A DNA stretch of 64,000 bases. It comes from Sphingomicrobium nitratireducens. Its GTDB lineage: Bacteria; Pseudomonadota; Alphaproteobacteria; Sphingomonadales; Sphingomonadaceae. Below the pieces are notes generated by a model. The model was not told the origin of the DNA. It saw nothing but the letters and a program-made list of their open reading frames with translations, and did not search any database. Location: positions 1,529,001 through 1,593,000 of the forward strand of contig NZ_JANJZA010000001.1 of assembly GCF_026157035.1 (NCBI RefSeq). The letters are read 5' to 3'. A program made the translations under genes and the position numbers. This document shows, in pieces, positions 29,595 through 39,450 of the stretch (within the stretch, counting starts at the first letter, position 1; each line of letters opens with the position of its first letter).

Positions 29595-32500
29595 CGAGCC
29601 GCAGGTTCGGGCCGGTCGCGCTCGACAGCTCGACCCCGTCCTCGCCCAGTACGCGTGACAGGCGATCGGCGATGTCCGGATCGAGCTGGAAGTCGCGGCC
29701 CAGAAGCAGCACCGCTTCGCGCCCGTCGGCGAGCCTGACGCGCGCACGAACCGTGCCGCGCCCGCCTTGCCGGAGCTCCGCCGCGACCGCTTCGACATGG
29801 GCGAATTCGGCGATCACGAGATCGAGCATCAGGCGCTGCGTCTCCGCCAGCGCCGACAAGGGACGGAACAGCTTGACCGTGACGCGCGGCTCTTCCTCGC
29901 CCGGCTTGCGATCGAGTTCGGCGGTGATCAGCCCGCATTCGCCCGATCTGGCCGCTTCCTCGAGCGCGGCGCAGGCGTCGTCGTCGAACGCCATCGCGGT
30001 GAACTGGCCCGACGGATCGGACAGGGTTGCCATCATGTAGCGCCGCCCGCGCTGCGAGGTGCGCCAGCGCGCTTCCTCGACGAGCGCCGCCATCATCGCC
30101 TGCGAGCGACCGCCTTCGGCTGGCACCGGGAGCGCGCCGAGATCGGCATATTGGCGGACCTTGTGGGCAGCGAGCAGGTGCTTTTGCGCATCGACCGGGT
30201 GCGAAGAAAAATAGAAACCGAAGGCGTCCCGCTCCGCAGTCATCCGCTCGGCCAGCGTCCATTGCGCATCGGGAAGCCGCATCGCGGCGATATCGGCGAC
30301 CGCTTCGCCGCCGAACAGGCCGCCCTGCCCGCTCTCGCGCTCGCCCGCGGCCTGCTGCGCATGCTTGAGGATCGTCTCGGCGCCCGCATGGACGCGCGCG
30401 CGATCGGCATCGAGCGCGTCGAACGCGCCGCCCGCAGCGAGGCTCTCGAGCTGGCGGCGGTTGAGCAGTTTCGGGTCGATCCGCGCGGCGAAGTCGTCGA
30501 GGCTCTCGAATGCGCCGTTGGCCTCGCGTTCGGCAACTAGCTGCTCCATTGCCTTCTCGCCGACATTCTTGAGCGCGCCGAGGGCATAGCGGACCTGACC
30601 GTCCTCGACGTCGAAATCGGCACGCGCATGGTTGATGTCGGGCGGCGCGACCTCGATCCCCGAGCGGCGCGCATCCTCGACGAACAGGCTGAGCTTGTCC
30701 GTCAAGTTCATGTCGTAACTCATGGAAGCGGCGTAGAATTCCGCCGGGTGATGCGCTTTGAGCCAGGCCGTGTGATAGGCGACTAGCGCGTAAGCCGCAG
30801 CGTGGCTCTTGTTGAAGCCGTAACCTGCGAACTTGTCGATCAAGTCGAACAGTTCGTTTGCCTTGCCGGCGGGGATCTGGTTGATCCGCTCGCACCCTTC
30901 GACAAAGCGCGCGCGCTGCTTGTCCATTTCGGCCTGGATCTTCTTGCCCATCGCGCGGCGCAGCAGGTCGGCGTCGCCCAGGCTGTAGCCCGCGAGCACC
31001 TGCGCGGCCTGCATGACCTGTTCCTGGTAGACGAAGATGCCGTAGGTCTCGGCGAGCACGTCCTTCAACAGGTCGTGCGGATACTGGATTTCCGCGCGCC
31101 CGTTCTTGCGGTCGCCGAACAGCGGAATGTTGTCCATCGGGCCCGGGCGGTAGAGCGAGACGAGCGCGATGATGTCGCCGAAATTGGTCGGGCGGACGGC
31201 GGCGAGCGTGCGGCGCATGCCTTCCGATTCCAGCTGGAACACGCCGACCGTGTCGCCGCGCTTCAACAGTTCGAACACCGCCGGATCGTCCCAGGCAAGC
31301 TTGGAATAATCGATCTCCACGCCGCGCTTGGCAAGGAGGCGCTGGCCTTCCTTGAGGACCGAGAGTGTCTTCAATCCGAGGAAGTCGAATTTGACGAGCC
31401 CCGCCTGCTCGACATGCTTCATGTCGAACTGGGTGACCGGCATGTCCGAGCGCGGGTCGCGGTAGAGCGGGACGAGCTGGTCGAGCGGCCGGTCGCCGAT
31501 CACCACGCCCGCCGCGTGGGTCGACGAGTGGCGCGGCAGGCCCTCGAGCTTGGTCGCGAGGTCGAACAGGCGCTTGACGTCACCGTCGCCCTCGACCTCG
31601 CGTTCGAGCTCGGGAACGCCGTTCAATGCGCGCTTGAGATCCCACGGGTCGGCGGGCAGGTTGGGCACCATCTTGGCGAGCCGGTCGACCTGGCCGTAGC
31701 TCATCTGGAGCACGCGGCCGGTATCCTTGAGCACCGCGCGCGCCTTGAGGCGTCCGAAAGTGATGATCTGCGCCACCTTGTCGCGGCCATACTTGCGCTG
31801 GACGTAGGCGATGACCTTGTCGCGGTGGGTTTCGCAGAAGTCGATGTCGAAGTCGGGCATCGACACGCGTTCCGGGTTGAGGAAGCGTTCGAACAGAAGT
31901 TTCAGTTCTAGCGGGTCGAGGTCGGTGATGAGGAGCGCCCAGGCGACCGCCGAGCCCGCACCCGAGCCGCGGCCCGGCCCGACGGGTATGTCATTGTCCT
32001 TGGCCCACTGGATGAAGTCGGCAACGATCAGGAAGTATCCCGAAAAGCCCATCCGCTCGATGATGTCGATTTCGTAGTCGAGCCGCTCGTAATAGGGCTT
32101 CTTGTCTTCGTCGGACTTGCCTTCGAGGCGCTTCTCGAGCCCTTCGCGCGCGACCTTGCGCAGCATCGCGTCCTCGTCGTCGGACATGCGCGGCAGGATC
32201 GGGCGGCGCTTGGGCGCGGCCACCGCGCAGCGTTGCGCCAGGACGGCGGTGTTGGCGATCGCCTCGGGCAAGTCGTCGAACAGCGCTTCCATGTCCGCGG
32301 CGCTCTTCATCCAGGCTTCGGGCGAGGAGGTCTTGCGCTCGTGATTTTCGACATAGGTCGAGCCCGCGATGCACAGCATGGCGTCATGCGCGGCGTGGAA
32401 AGCGGGCGTGTCGTATTGCGTCGGATTGGTCGCGACCAGCGGCCAGTCCTTGGCGTAGGCGAGGTCGACCAGCTTGGCCTCGGCGGTTTCCTCGGTCGCA

Positions 32501-33027
32501 TCGCCGCGCCGCGACAGTTCGACGTAAAGGCGACCCGCGAACGCCTGGCCGAGGCGTTCGGCGTAGCGCTTTGCCTTGTCGTCCTGCCCGTCGGCATAGA
32601 GGCGCGCGATCGCCCCCTCCCCGCCACCGGTCAGTGCGATCAGTCCCTCGCTCGCCGTCTCGAGCAGGTCGAAGGGGACGTGCGGCGCCTCGCCCTCGGG
32701 GCGGTCGAGATGCGCGGCGGATACCAGCTTGCACAGGTTGTCGTAGCCGGTCTCGTCCTGCGCGAAGAGCGGCAGCCAGTCGATCGCGGGGCCGCCCAGA
32801 TTGTCGGGACGCGCGACGCCGAGCATCGTGCCGACGACCGGCTGCACACCGGCCTTCATGCAGGCATCGGAAAAACCCATCGCGGCGTAGAGGCCGTTGC
32901 GGTCGGCGAGGCCGACGGCGGGAAAGCCCATTTCGCGCGCCAATTCGGCGATCCGCTTGGGCTCGATCGCCCCTTCGAGCATGGTGAAGGAGGAGAAGAC
33001 GCGAAGCGGGACGTAAGCGCTGGCCAT
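29587..33027 (-). CDS. dnaE: DNA polymerase III subunit alpha
   Basis: 1146 residues. PHP domain at the N-terminus (FSSFTMLEGAI, where canonical H-x-H is replaced), polymerase core with GPGRGSGAGSAVAW near 360 and the catalytic aspartates in MPDFDIDFCE near 410, a (HhH)2 region, an OB fold and a C-terminal tau-binding tail. It is the replicative polymerase. The divergent, His-poor PHP start (SSFTML rather than HTEYS) suggests an inactive PHP nuclease. The ATG at 33027 matches the family start; Shine-Dalgarno is weak. Confidence 0.95.
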   Translation of the reverse strand: MASAYVPLRVFSSFTMLEGAIEPKRIAELAREMGFPAVGLADRNGLYAAMGFSDACMKAGVQPVVGTMLGVARPDNLGGPAIDWLPLFAQDETGYDNLCKLVSAAHLDRPEGEAPHVPFDLLETASEGLIALTGGGEGAIARLYADGQDDKAKRYAERLGQAFAGRLYVELSRRGDATEETAEAKLVDLAYAKDWPLVATNPTQYDTPAFHAAHDAMLCIAGSTYVENHERKTSSPEAWMKSAADMEALFDDLPEAIANTAVLAQRCAVAAPKRRPILPRMSDDEDAMLRKVAREGLEKRLEGKSDEDKKPYYERLDYEIDIIERMGFSGYFLIVADFIQWAKDNDIPVGPGRGSGAGSAVAWALLITDLDPLELKLLFERFLNPERVSMPDFDIDFCETHRDKVIAYVQRKYGRDKVAQIITFGRLKARAVLKDTGRVLQMSYGQVDRLAKMVPNLPADPWDLKRALNGVPELEREVEGDGDVKRLFDLATKLEGLPRHSSTHAAGVVIGDRPLDQLVPLYRDPRSDMPVTQFDMKHVEQAGLVKFDFLGLKTLSVLKEGQRLLAKRGVEIDYSKLAWDDPAVFELLKRGDTVGVFQLESEGMRRTLAAVRPTNFGDIIALVSLYRPGPMDNIPLFGDRKNGRAEIQYPHDLLKDVLAETYGIFVYQEQVMQAAQVLAGYSLGDADLLRRAMGKKIQAEMDKQRARFVEGCERINQIPAGKANELFDLIDKFAGYGFNKSHAAAYALVAYHTAWLKAHHPAEFYAASMSYDMNLTDKLSLFVEDARRSGIEVAPPDINHARADFDVEDGQVRYALGALKNVGEKAMEQLVAEREANGAFESLDDFAARIDPKLLNRRQLESLAAGGAFDALDADRARVHAGAETILKHAQQAAGERESGQGGLFGGEAVADIAAMRLPDAQWTLAERMTAERDAFGFYFSSHPVDAQKHLLAAHKVRQYADLGALPVPAEGGRSQAMMAALVEEARWRTSQRGRRYMMATLSDPSGQFTAMAFDDDACAALEEAARSGECGLITAELDRKPGEEEPRVTVKLFRPLSALAETQRLMLDLVIAEFAHVEAVAAELRQGGRGTVRARVRLADGREAVLLLGRDFQLDPDIADRLSRVLGEDGVELSSATGPNLRLVS

Positions 33028-33098
33028 GTCACACCATTGCAGGGAAGGCGCGTGCATTGAAGGGGCCGGCGCGACTTATCCCCAGCTTTTTGAAGGCG

Positions 33099-33614
33099 CT
33101 AGTCGGCCTTTTCCTCCGCGCGGCGGTAGATCAGGTCGAAGCCGGTCGACCAGTTGAGGCCGTGATCGATCGAGATCTCGCCATGCTGGCGCACCGAGCC
33201 GTCGTCCTGGCGGGTATAGGTCATGCGCGTCAGCCGGTCCTGCCCGGGGCCGTTATAGTTCTTCCAGAGGCCGGTCAGCACCATCACCCCCTCGCCTGCC
33301 GGACCACCCACGAAATCGACCGTGTTGCCAGCGCTGTCGATCCAGCGCTGGTGCCAGCGATTGTCGTCGCGCAGGCTGTTGAGGCTGCCCCCGCCGGTGC
33401 GCCCCAGCGGCATCCAGTTCTCGCGCACCGCACAGCCGTTGTAGAGCTTCTCGATGCGGCTGTTGGCGACCGGCTGCGCGCCCTCCTGGTTGGGAGTGAC
33501 AACCCATTCGCCGACCCAGAAATCGAACGCGCCATGCGCCTCGCTGGTGCAGGCCGGCGGCGGGGCCGTCGGGGTCTGGACGGCGGCGGCGAGCAGCAAT
33601 GCGAGAAGGGTCAT
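33099..33614 (-). CDS. Secreted lipocalin-like protein (DUF1579-type), function unknown
   Basis: 171 residues with a short Sec signal peptide (MTLLALLLAAAVQTPTA). The mature part begins FDFWVGEWVV near residue 30, a pattern seen in DUF1579 and lipocalin-like periplasmic proteins, followed by regularly spaced beta strands (NRWHQRWID, LTRMTYTRQDDGSVRQHGE). Two cysteines (about 22 and 61) could form a disulfide. It lies between dnaE and lolD on the same strand. The family assignment is by pattern only. Confidence 0.7.
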   Translation of the reverse strand: MTLLALLLAAAVQTPTAPPPACTSEAHGAFDFWVGEWVVTPNQEGAQPVANSRIEKLYNGCAVRENWMPLGRTGGGSLNSLRDDNRWHQRWIDSAGNTVDFVGGPAGEGVMVLTGLWKNYNGPGQDRLTRMTYTRQDDGSVRQHGEISIDHGLNWSTGFDLIYRRAEEKAD

Positions 33615-33634
33615 GGTCGTCTCCGATCAGGGGG

Positions 33635-34315
33635 TCAGGCGGCTTCGAGCTTTCCTTCGTGAAGGCGCACGACGCGGTCCATGCGCCGCGCGAGCCGCTC
33701 GTTGTGGGTCGCGACGAGGGCCGACGAGCCTTCGGCGCGCACCAGGTCGAGAAAGGCGGTGAACACCTTCTCCGCGGTTGCCTCGTCGAGATTGCCGGTT
33801 GGCTCGTCGGCGAGCACCAGCGGCGGGCGGTTGGCGAGCGCGCGCGCGACGGCGACGCGCTGCTGTTCGCCGCCCGAAAGCTTGGACGGGCGATGATCGA
33901 GCCGCGCGGAGAGCCCGAGATGCCCGAGCAGTTCGTCGGCGCGGGCGTCGGCCTCGGCACGCGAGGCACCGCGGATCAGCTGGGGAAGCACGACATTCTC
34001 GCGCGCGTCGAAATCGGGGAGCAGATGGTGAAACTGGTAGACGAAGCCCAGCGCCTCGCGGCGAAGCCGTGTGCGCTCGTCGCCGCCCAGATGCGCGGCT
34101 TCCTCGCCGGCGATGCGGATCGAGCCGCCGAACCCGCCTTCGAGGAGGCCGACGGCCTGGAGGAGGGTCGACTTGCCGGCGCCCGAGGGACCGAGCAAGG
34201 CGACGATCTCGCCGGGCTTGATCGAAAGATCGACCCCGCGCAGCACGTCGATGGTGACGTCGCCCTGCGTGAAGCTGCGGGTCAGGCCCGCGACCGCGAG
34301 CACCGGCTCACTCAT
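33635..34315 (-). CDS. lolD: Lipoprotein-releasing ABC transporter ATP-binding protein
   Basis: 226 residues. Walker [10 protein letters not shown] near 42-50, signature [16 protein letters not shown] near 140, Walker [14 protein letters not shown] near 160. The MacB/LolD-type short Q-loop region ([18 protein letters not shown]) is present. It powers release of lipoproteins from the inner membrane to LolA. It overlaps the permease gene by eight bases. Confidence 0.93.
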   Translation of the reverse strand: MSEPVLAVAGLTRSFTQGDVTIDVLRGVDLSIKPGEIVALLGPSGAGKSTLLQAVGLLEGGFGGSIRIAGEEAAHLGGDERTRLRREALGFVYQFHHLLPDFDARENVVLPQLIRGASRAEADARADELLGHLGLSARLDHRPSKLSGGEQQRVAVARALANRPPLVLADEPTGNLDEATAEKVFTAFLDLVRAEGSSALVATHNERLARRMDRVVRLHEGKLEAA

Positions 34316-35558
34316 AGCGCAGTACCTCCACGGGATCGGTCGCCGCCGCACGGCGCGAGGGGAACAGGGTCGCCAGGAAGACGAGGATCACCGTCACGAT
34401 CACGATCGCGCCGACCTCGATCGGGTCGGTCTTGGACGGAAGTTCGGACAGGAAGCGGACCGAGGGGTCCCACAGGTCCTGACCCGAGAAAGCCTGGATC
34501 AGGTCGACCACGCCCTGCCGGAAGAAGAGGAACATGGCGCCCAACGCGATACCGATGAGGATGCCGATCACGCCGATGGTGAGCCCGACGGTCATGAAGA
34601 TGCGCGTCATCCCCGCACGGCTTGCGCCCATCGTGCGCAGGATCGCGATGTCTCGCCGCTTGGAGCGGACCAGCATGATCAGCGAGGAGGCGATGTTGAA
34701 CGCGGCGACGAGGATGATGATCGAGAGCACCACGAACATCGCGACGCGCTCGATCTCGAGCGCTTCGAACAGGGCCGAGTTCATCTGTCGCCAGTCGACC
34801 AGCACGCCGACCGGCTGCACGACGGGCTGGAGCCGGCGCAAGACATCGGCGACACGGTCGGGGTCTTCGACCTTCAACTCGATCATCGCGACGTCGTCGC
34901 CCATCATCAGCAGCGTCTGCGCGTCCTCCATCGGCATCACGACGAAGGCCTTGTCGTAATCGAACACGCCGACCTCGAAGATCGCGGCGACGCGGTAGGT
35001 GACGATGCGCGGGACGGTGCCGACCGGGGTCGGGCGACCGTCGGGACTGATCAGCGAGATCTCGCTTCCCGGGTAGGCGGCCAGCATTTCCGCAAGCCGC
35101 GCGCCGATCGCGACATTGCCGCTGCCGGGCCGCAATTCGGCGAGGCTCCCGGCGATGACATTCTGGGTGATGATCGGGTTGTTTCGGATATCCTCGAGCC
35201 GGTTGCCGCGCACCAGCACGCCCTCGACCCGCCCACTGGCCGAGGCCATCAGCGGCTGTTCGATCAGCGGGAGCGCGGAAACCACGCCGGGAGTCTCGCG
35301 CGCCGTATCGGCAATCTCCTCCCAGTCGGACAGGCGGCCGTTATAGCCCTGCACCAGCGCGTGGCCGTTGAGCCCGACGATGCGGTCGAACAGTTCCGCG
35401 CGGAAACCGTTCATCACGCTCATGACGATGATGAGCGCGGCAACGCCCAGCGCGACCGCACCGACCGAGAAGCCGGCGACGACGAAGATGAAGCCCTCAC
35501 CCTTGTGCGGAAGCAGGTAACGACGGGCAATCATCCGCTCATGGCGGTTGAGGATCAT
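34308..35558 (-). CDS. lolC: Lipoprotein-releasing ABC transporter permease (LolC/LolE type)
   Basis: 416 residues. One N-terminal membrane helix (about 25-48), a large periplasmic MacB-like domain (about 50-265), then three C-terminal helices with the FtsX-domain pattern ([23 protein letters not shown]). A single LolC/E gene next to lolD suggests a homodimeric LolC2D2-type complex (LolF class). The ATG overlaps the proS stop (ATGA). Confidence 0.9.
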   Translation of the reverse strand: MILNRHERMIARRYLLPHKGEGFIFVVAGFSVGAVALGVAALIIVMSVMNGFRAELFDRIVGLNGHALVQGYNGRLSDWEEIADTARETPGVVSALPLIEQPLMASASGRVEGVLVRGNRLEDIRNNPIITQNVIAGSLAELRPGSGNVAIGARLAEMLAAYPGSEISLISPDGRPTPVGTVPRIVTYRVAAIFEVGVFDYDKAFVVMPMEDAQTLLMMGDDVAMIELKVEDPDRVADVLRRLQPVVQPVGVLVDWRQMNSALFEALEIERVAMFVVLSIIILVAAFNIASSLIMLVRSKRRDIAILRTMGASRAGMTRIFMTVGLTIGVIGILIGIALGAMFLFFRQGVVDLIQAFSGQDLWDPSVRFLSELPSKTDPIEVGAIVIVTVILVFLATLFPSRRAAATDPVEVLRYE

Positions 35559-36874
35559 GCGGCGAACTTTGCCAGCACGGCCTCGGGGGTCAATTCCTCG
35601 CGCTCCCCCGTTCGTCGATTTTTGAGCTCGACCACGCCGTTGGCGAGCCCGCGCGGGCCGATCACGACCTGCCAGGGCAGCCCCATCAGGTCCATGCCGC
35701 CAAGCTTGACGCCGCCGCGCTCGTCGCGGTCGTCGTAGAGTGTCTCGACGCCCGCGTTCCCGAGCCCCGCATACAGCGCCTCGGCGGCCTTCACGCTGGC
35801 CTCGTCGTCGGCGCGCATGGTGACGATGCCGACCTGATAAGGCGCGACCGCCTCGGGCCACACGATGCCGTTTTCGTCATGGCTCGCCTCGATGATCGCG
35901 CCGACCAGCCGCGAGACGCCGATGCCGTAGCTGCCCATCATGGGCGTAACCATGTCGCCGTCCTTGCCCGACACCTTGAGCCCCATGGCCTCGGAATATT
36001 TGGGCCCGAAATAGAAGATGTGGCCCACCTCGATCCCGCGCCCGGTGCGCTGGCGCTCGGCAGGCACTTCGTTCCAATATTCCTCGACATGGGTCTCGTC
36101 GGTACGCGCATAGACGCCGGTCGCTTCCTTGAAGAGCGCCTCGAGTGCCGCGGCATCGTCGTAGGACAGTCCCTCGCGCTCGAGATCGACCTCCTCGATC
36201 CTGCCGTCGAAGAAGACCTCGCTTTCGCCCGACGGGGCGAGGACGACGAATTCGTGGCTGAGCTTGCCGCCGATCGGACCGCTGTCGGCCTGCATCGGCA
36301 CCGCCTTGATCCCCATCCGGCGGAAGGTGCGCAAATAGGCGAGCAGCTGGCGGTAGTAGCTCAGCTTCGCGCCGGCCTCGTCGAGGTCGAAACTGTAGGC
36401 GTCCTTCATCAGGAATTCGCGCCCGCGCATCACGCCGAAGCGCGGCCGAACCTCGTCGCGGAACTTCCACTGGATGTGGTAGAGCATGCGCGGCAGGTCG
36501 CGGTACGATTTCACGTCGTCGCGGAACAGCGCGGTGATCATGTCCTCGTTGGTCGGCCCGTAGAGCATCTCGCGCCCGTGACGGTCCTCGATGCGCAGCA
36601 TCTCGGGTCCGTAAGCGTCGTAGCGCCCGCTCTCGCGCCACAGGTCGGCCGGCTGGATGGTCGGCATCAGCATTTCCTGGCCGATCCGGTCCTGCTCCTC
36701 GCGCACGATCGCCTCGATCTTCCTCAAGACGCGGATCCCAAGGGGCAGCCAGGCATAGATGCCGGCCGCGGTCTGGCGGATGAGGCCCGCCTGCAGCATC
36801 AGCTTGTGGCTGGCGACCTCGGCCCCCGAAGGACTCTCCTTGAGGACGGGCAGGAAGGCACGGGAAAGGCGCAA
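35555..36874 (-). CDS. proS: Proline-tRNA ligase, short alphaproteobacterial form
   Basis: 439 residues. Class II motifs are visible: motif 1 [18 protein letters not shown] near 45-62, motif 2 [27 protein letters not shown] near 130-156, motif 3 [11 protein letters not shown] near 330. It lacks the roughly 180-residue editing insertion of E. coli ProS, as usual in alphaproteobacteria. The start is assigned to TTG at 36874 because GGAG lies six bases upstream and the residues [13 protein letters not shown] match the family N-terminus. Confidence 0.93.
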   Translation of the reverse strand: MRLSRAFLPVLKESPSGAEVASHKLMLQAGLIRQTAAGIYAWLPLGIRVLRKIEAIVREEQDRIGQEMLMPTIQPADLWRESGRYDAYGPEMLRIEDRHGREMLYGPTNEDMITALFRDDVKSYRDLPRMLYHIQWKFRDEVRPRFGVMRGREFLMKDAYSFDLDEAGAKLSYYRQLLAYLRTFRRMGIKAVPMQADSGPIGGKLSHEFVVLAPSGESEVFFDGRIEEVDLEREGLSYDDAAALEALFKEATGVYARTDETHVEEYWNEVPAERQRTGRGIEVGHIFYFGPKYSEAMGLKVSGKDGDMVTPMMGSYGIGVSRLVGAIIEASHDENGIVWPEAVAPYQVGIVTMRADDEASVKAAEALYAGLGNAGVETLYDDRDERGGVKLGGMDLMGLPWQVVIGPRGLANGVVELKNRRTGEREELTPEAVLAKFAA

Positions 36875-37059
36875 GGGAAACTCCGGTGTTGGGGCGCGGC
36901 GGCGCCCGTTCGCATCGCGCACCGCTCTAGGGCGCGTCTTTGCCACTGGCAATCACCCGCGTGCGGCGCGCAAGCGTTGCAGTTCTGCCACAACGCGACG
37001 CCAAAGACACGCGGCACGGCAAATAGGCTCTTAACAAGTGGCCGTTGGAGCGACTAGCA

Positions 37060-37168
37060 AGGCTCCCGCAGCTGCCGCGAACTCGCTCTTCCGACAGATG
37101 CATTGGGGGCTGACGAGCAATCGTCACGCAAGAATCGCCCGGGCACCTCCACTGCCCGGGCGTTTTTT
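37060..37168 (+). ncRNA. Candidate small RNA with an anti-Shine-Dalgarno loop
   Basis: No plus-strand gene precedes this region, yet it ends in a strong plus-strand terminator. Upstream of it TGACGA-GCAA-TCGTCA (37111-37126) is a perfect stem closed by a GNRA tetraloop. The terminator loop contains CCUCC, complementary to Shine-Dalgarno sequences, as in several alphaproteobacterial small RNAs. The 5' end is a guess; TTAACA at 37031-37036 and TAGCAA at 37055-37060 are weak promoter candidates. Expression is not shown by the sequence. Confidence 0.4.
37136..37168 (+). terminator. Strong rho-independent terminator
   Basis: CGCCCGGGCA (37136-37145), a seven-base loop CCTCCAC, TGCCCGGGCG (37153-37162), then six Ts (37163-37168): a perfect 10-bp GC-rich stem. 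On the minus strand the same hairpin begins about ten bases after the serine hydrolase stop codon but is followed only by ATTCTTG, so it is mainly a plus-strand terminator and perhaps a weak bidirectional one. Confidence 0.88.
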
Positions 37169-37172
37169 GTGC

Positions 37173-38834
37173 CTAGTCTCCGCTGCGCTCGCCGGCGATC
37201 TCGCGCCCGCCCTGCCTGAGGGTCATCGAGACGGCGCGGCCATCCTCGATCGCGAAGACGAACTCGGCGCCGAATTCCGGCGCGCCCAGTCGGTCGGGCG
37301 CATAGGATTTCAGAAATTCGGGCTCCTGCGGGCCGAGACGACCGGTCATCTTCCCGTCGCGCTCGCCGATCGTGAACGGGCCGATCGGCAGCGCATAGGT
37401 GCCGACCAGCGCGTCGCGCTGCGGAGCCGAAAGGGCGATCTCGGCGGGCCCCGACGGCACGTCCCCGGTGCGCCGGGACGTTTCGCCTTCGTCGGCGCCT
37501 TCGGGATGGAAGACCATGACGGGCGTGCCGTCCTCGGCCTTGGCGAGCGTGAAGAAGCTCATGCTGTCGGACCCGTAGAAATAGAGGCCGTCGCCCGCGT
37601 GGAAGACCTCCAGCCGCGGCGAGCCTTCGCGTTGCGTATAGAGCTTGCCGTCCTCGAGAATGAGGTCGCGGGTCCCGCCATCCCACTGGTAACGGCCGAT
37701 ACGGCCGTCGAGCAGGTCGGGATCGAGGCTCGTCACCTCATAGTCCGGGTAGGGCTTGCCGATCGCCAGCGCGGCCAGCCTGCGCATCACGACACCCGTA
37801 TTGGTCTTGGGACTGTCCGAATTGGCGAGCACCGCCACGAAGAGGTCCTCGTCGGGCATGTAGAGGCTGTTGGTCGAGAATCCGAAGATGCCGCCGCTGT
37901 GACCGATGGTCGGCTTGCCCCGCACTTCGCCGTTGGAGAGGCCGAACCCGTAGGGGTCGGTCCGTCCGTCGGGCAGCGTCGTGGGCGCGATCATCTCGGA
38001 ATAGAGCGCATCGTTCACGATCTTGCCGGAATGCAGCGCGAGCGCCCACTTGGCGAGGTCGCCGACCGTCCCGACAAGCGCCCCCGCGGCATGGGGGACC
38101 GACATGTTGATGGTCTTGGCGGGAACGATGTCCTCGCCGATCTTCGTATACCCGCGGGCCATGGTCGGGAAGCGGGCCTCGTAGAGACCGCTGTCGAGCG
38201 TTTCGAGACCAAGCGGGCGCGCGATCCGTTCGCGAACCGCCTCGTCCCAGCTGTCACCCGTGACCGCTTCGATGACCGCGCCAAGGAGCACGTAGCCGCT
38301 ATTGTTGTATTCGAAGCGCTCGCCATTCTTCGCAGGCATCGGCTCGGCCTTGATGACGTCGATCATTTCCGCGGTCGTCAGGGGCCGGTCGGTTTTCGCG
38401 ACCATGAAGCCCGGGATGGCCGTGTAGCTCATGATTCCCGACGTATGATTGAGCAACTGGCGCACGGTCGCCTCGCCGCCCTCGCCCGGATAGTCAGGCA
38501 GATATTCTTTCAGCGGAGCGTCGAGCGACACCTTGCCCTCGGCGATCAGCTGGAGGATCGTCGCGGCGGTGAACTGCTTGGTGATCGAGGCATAGCGGAA
38601 CACCGTGTCGGGCGTGATCGGCGTCCCGGCCTCGACGTCGGCGAACCCGCGCCCCTCTTCCAGTACGATCTTGCCGTCGTCGACCACGATCACGACTGCG
38701 CCGGGTCCCGTCTCGTCGTAGGACTGCTCGATCAGGTCGCGCGCCTGCGCCTCGAAGTCGGCAGGCAACTGCGCGCGCGCTACGCCCGGGGCCGTTACGG
38801 CCAGGGCGGTGGCGCAGAGAAGGACGGATTTCAT
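37173..38834 (-). CDS. Serine hydrolase, beta-lactamase/penicillin-binding protein family
   Basis: 553 residues with a Sec signal peptide (about 1-22). The class C beta-lactamase-like domain has the nucleophile in SITK (YASITKQFTAA near 82), the YNN motif (YNNSGYVLLG near 155) and the HSGG motif in GHSGGIFGF near 272, replacing KTG. The C-terminal about 190 residues are a beta-rich extension seen in D-amino peptidases and esterases. It is periplasmic; the substrate is probably a peptide or ester rather than a beta-lactam. A palindromic site lies upstream at 38852. Confidence 0.87.
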   Translation of the reverse strand: MKSVLLCATALAVTAPGVARAQLPADFEAQARDLIEQSYDETGPGAVVIVVDDGKIVLEEGRGFADVEAGTPITPDTVFRYASITKQFTAATILQLIAEGKVSLDAPLKEYLPDYPGEGGEATVRQLLNHTSGIMSYTAIPGFMVAKTDRPLTTAEMIDVIKAEPMPAKNGERFEYNNSGYVLLGAVIEAVTGDSWDEAVRERIARPLGLETLDSGLYEARFPTMARGYTKIGEDIVPAKTINMSVPHAAGALVGTVGDLAKWALALHSGKIVNDALYSEMIAPTTLPDGRTDPYGFGLSNGEVRGKPTIGHSGGIFGFSTNSLYMPDEDLFVAVLANSDSPKTNTGVVMRRLAALAIGKPYPDYEVTSLDPDLLDGRIGRYQWDGGTRDLILEDGKLYTQREGSPRLEVFHAGDGLYFYGSDSMSFFTLAKAEDGTPVMVFHPEGADEGETSRRTGDVPSGPAEIALSAPQRDALVGTYALPIGPFTIGERDGKMTGRLGPQEPEFLKSYAPDRLGAPEFGAEFVFAIEDGRAVSMTLRQGGREIAGERSGD

Positions 38835-38851
38835 CGGACTGAGCTCCCTGC

Positions 38852-38871
38852 TGTATTGTAACACCAATACA
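38852..38871. promoter_or_regulatory. Palindromic operator candidate between divergent genes
   Basis: TGTATTG-TAACAC-CAATACA is a perfect 7-bp inverted repeat with a six-base spacer. It starts 18 bases upstream of the serine hydrolase start codon and lies 72 bases before the DUF421 gene on the other strand. The size and spacing fit a GntR-like dimeric repressor, but no regulator gene is adjacent, so the binding protein is unknown. Confidence 0.5.
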
Positions 38872-38943
38872 CCAGAGAGGGGTCATTGCAACCCCCCACG
38901 ACTAAAGGCAGGTTGCCGACGACGGGCAACAAGGGGAACCGCC

Positions 38944-39450
38944 ATGGAATTCTGGTTCGAGACTGGCGATCATTCGATGAGTTCGATGATGGCGCGAACG
39001 CTCATCATCATGACCTACGGCATTTTCGTGATCCGGATGTCCGGGCGCCGCGTCTTCGCCAACTGGACGGCGCCCGACATCGTGGTCGCGATCATGTTCG
39101 GATCCTCGTGCAGCCGCGCGTTGACGGGCAACGCGCCGCTGCTGCCGACTCTGGCCGCGATGACGCTGCTGCTCGCCTTCCACTGGGCGGTGTCGCATCT
39201 CGCGGCCCAATCCGACCTTCTGTCCGACATGCTCGAGGGCAAACCGATCGACCTGCTCGTCGACGGCAAGGTCGACCATGCGCTCAGGCTCAAGCGCGGA
39301 ATCAGCCGGACGGTCATCGCCGAGGCACTTCACCAGGCGGGGATCGACCATGTCGAGGACGCCGAGCGCATGGTGCTCGAACCCTCGGGCACGATCGCGG
39401 TGGTCAAGAAGAAGATCGCGCCGTCCGAATATCTCGAGGCGCGCCGATGA
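38944..39450 (+). CDS. DUF421 (YetF-like) membrane protein
   Basis: 168 residues. Three N-terminal membrane helices (about 16-100) precede a small soluble domain with the DUF421 pattern: GKPIDLLVDGKV, then a helix and ISRTVIAEALHQAGI, and VLEPSGTIAVVKK at the end. Its biochemical role is unknown; in Bacillus, YetF-type proteins relate to spore or membrane functions. AAGGGGA precedes the ATG. It is coupled to the next gene by an ATGA overlap. Confidence 0.85.
   Translation: MEFWFETGDHSMSSMMARTLIIMTYGIFVIRMSGRRVFANWTAPDIVVAIMFGSSCSRALTGNAPLLPTLAAMTLLLAFHWAVSHLAAQSDLLSDMLEGKPIDLLVDGKVDHALRLKRGISRTVIAEALHQAGIDHVEDAERMVLEPSGTIAVVKKKIAPSEYLEARR

Noticed and set aside
33076-33084. DnaA-box-like TTATCCCCA near dnaE
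   Set aside because: A single site with one mismatch and no cluster or AT-rich region, so no origin is called.
37038-38861. 607-codon open frame on the plus strand
   Set aside because: It reads through the strong terminator at 37136-37168 and is antisense to the serine hydrolase.
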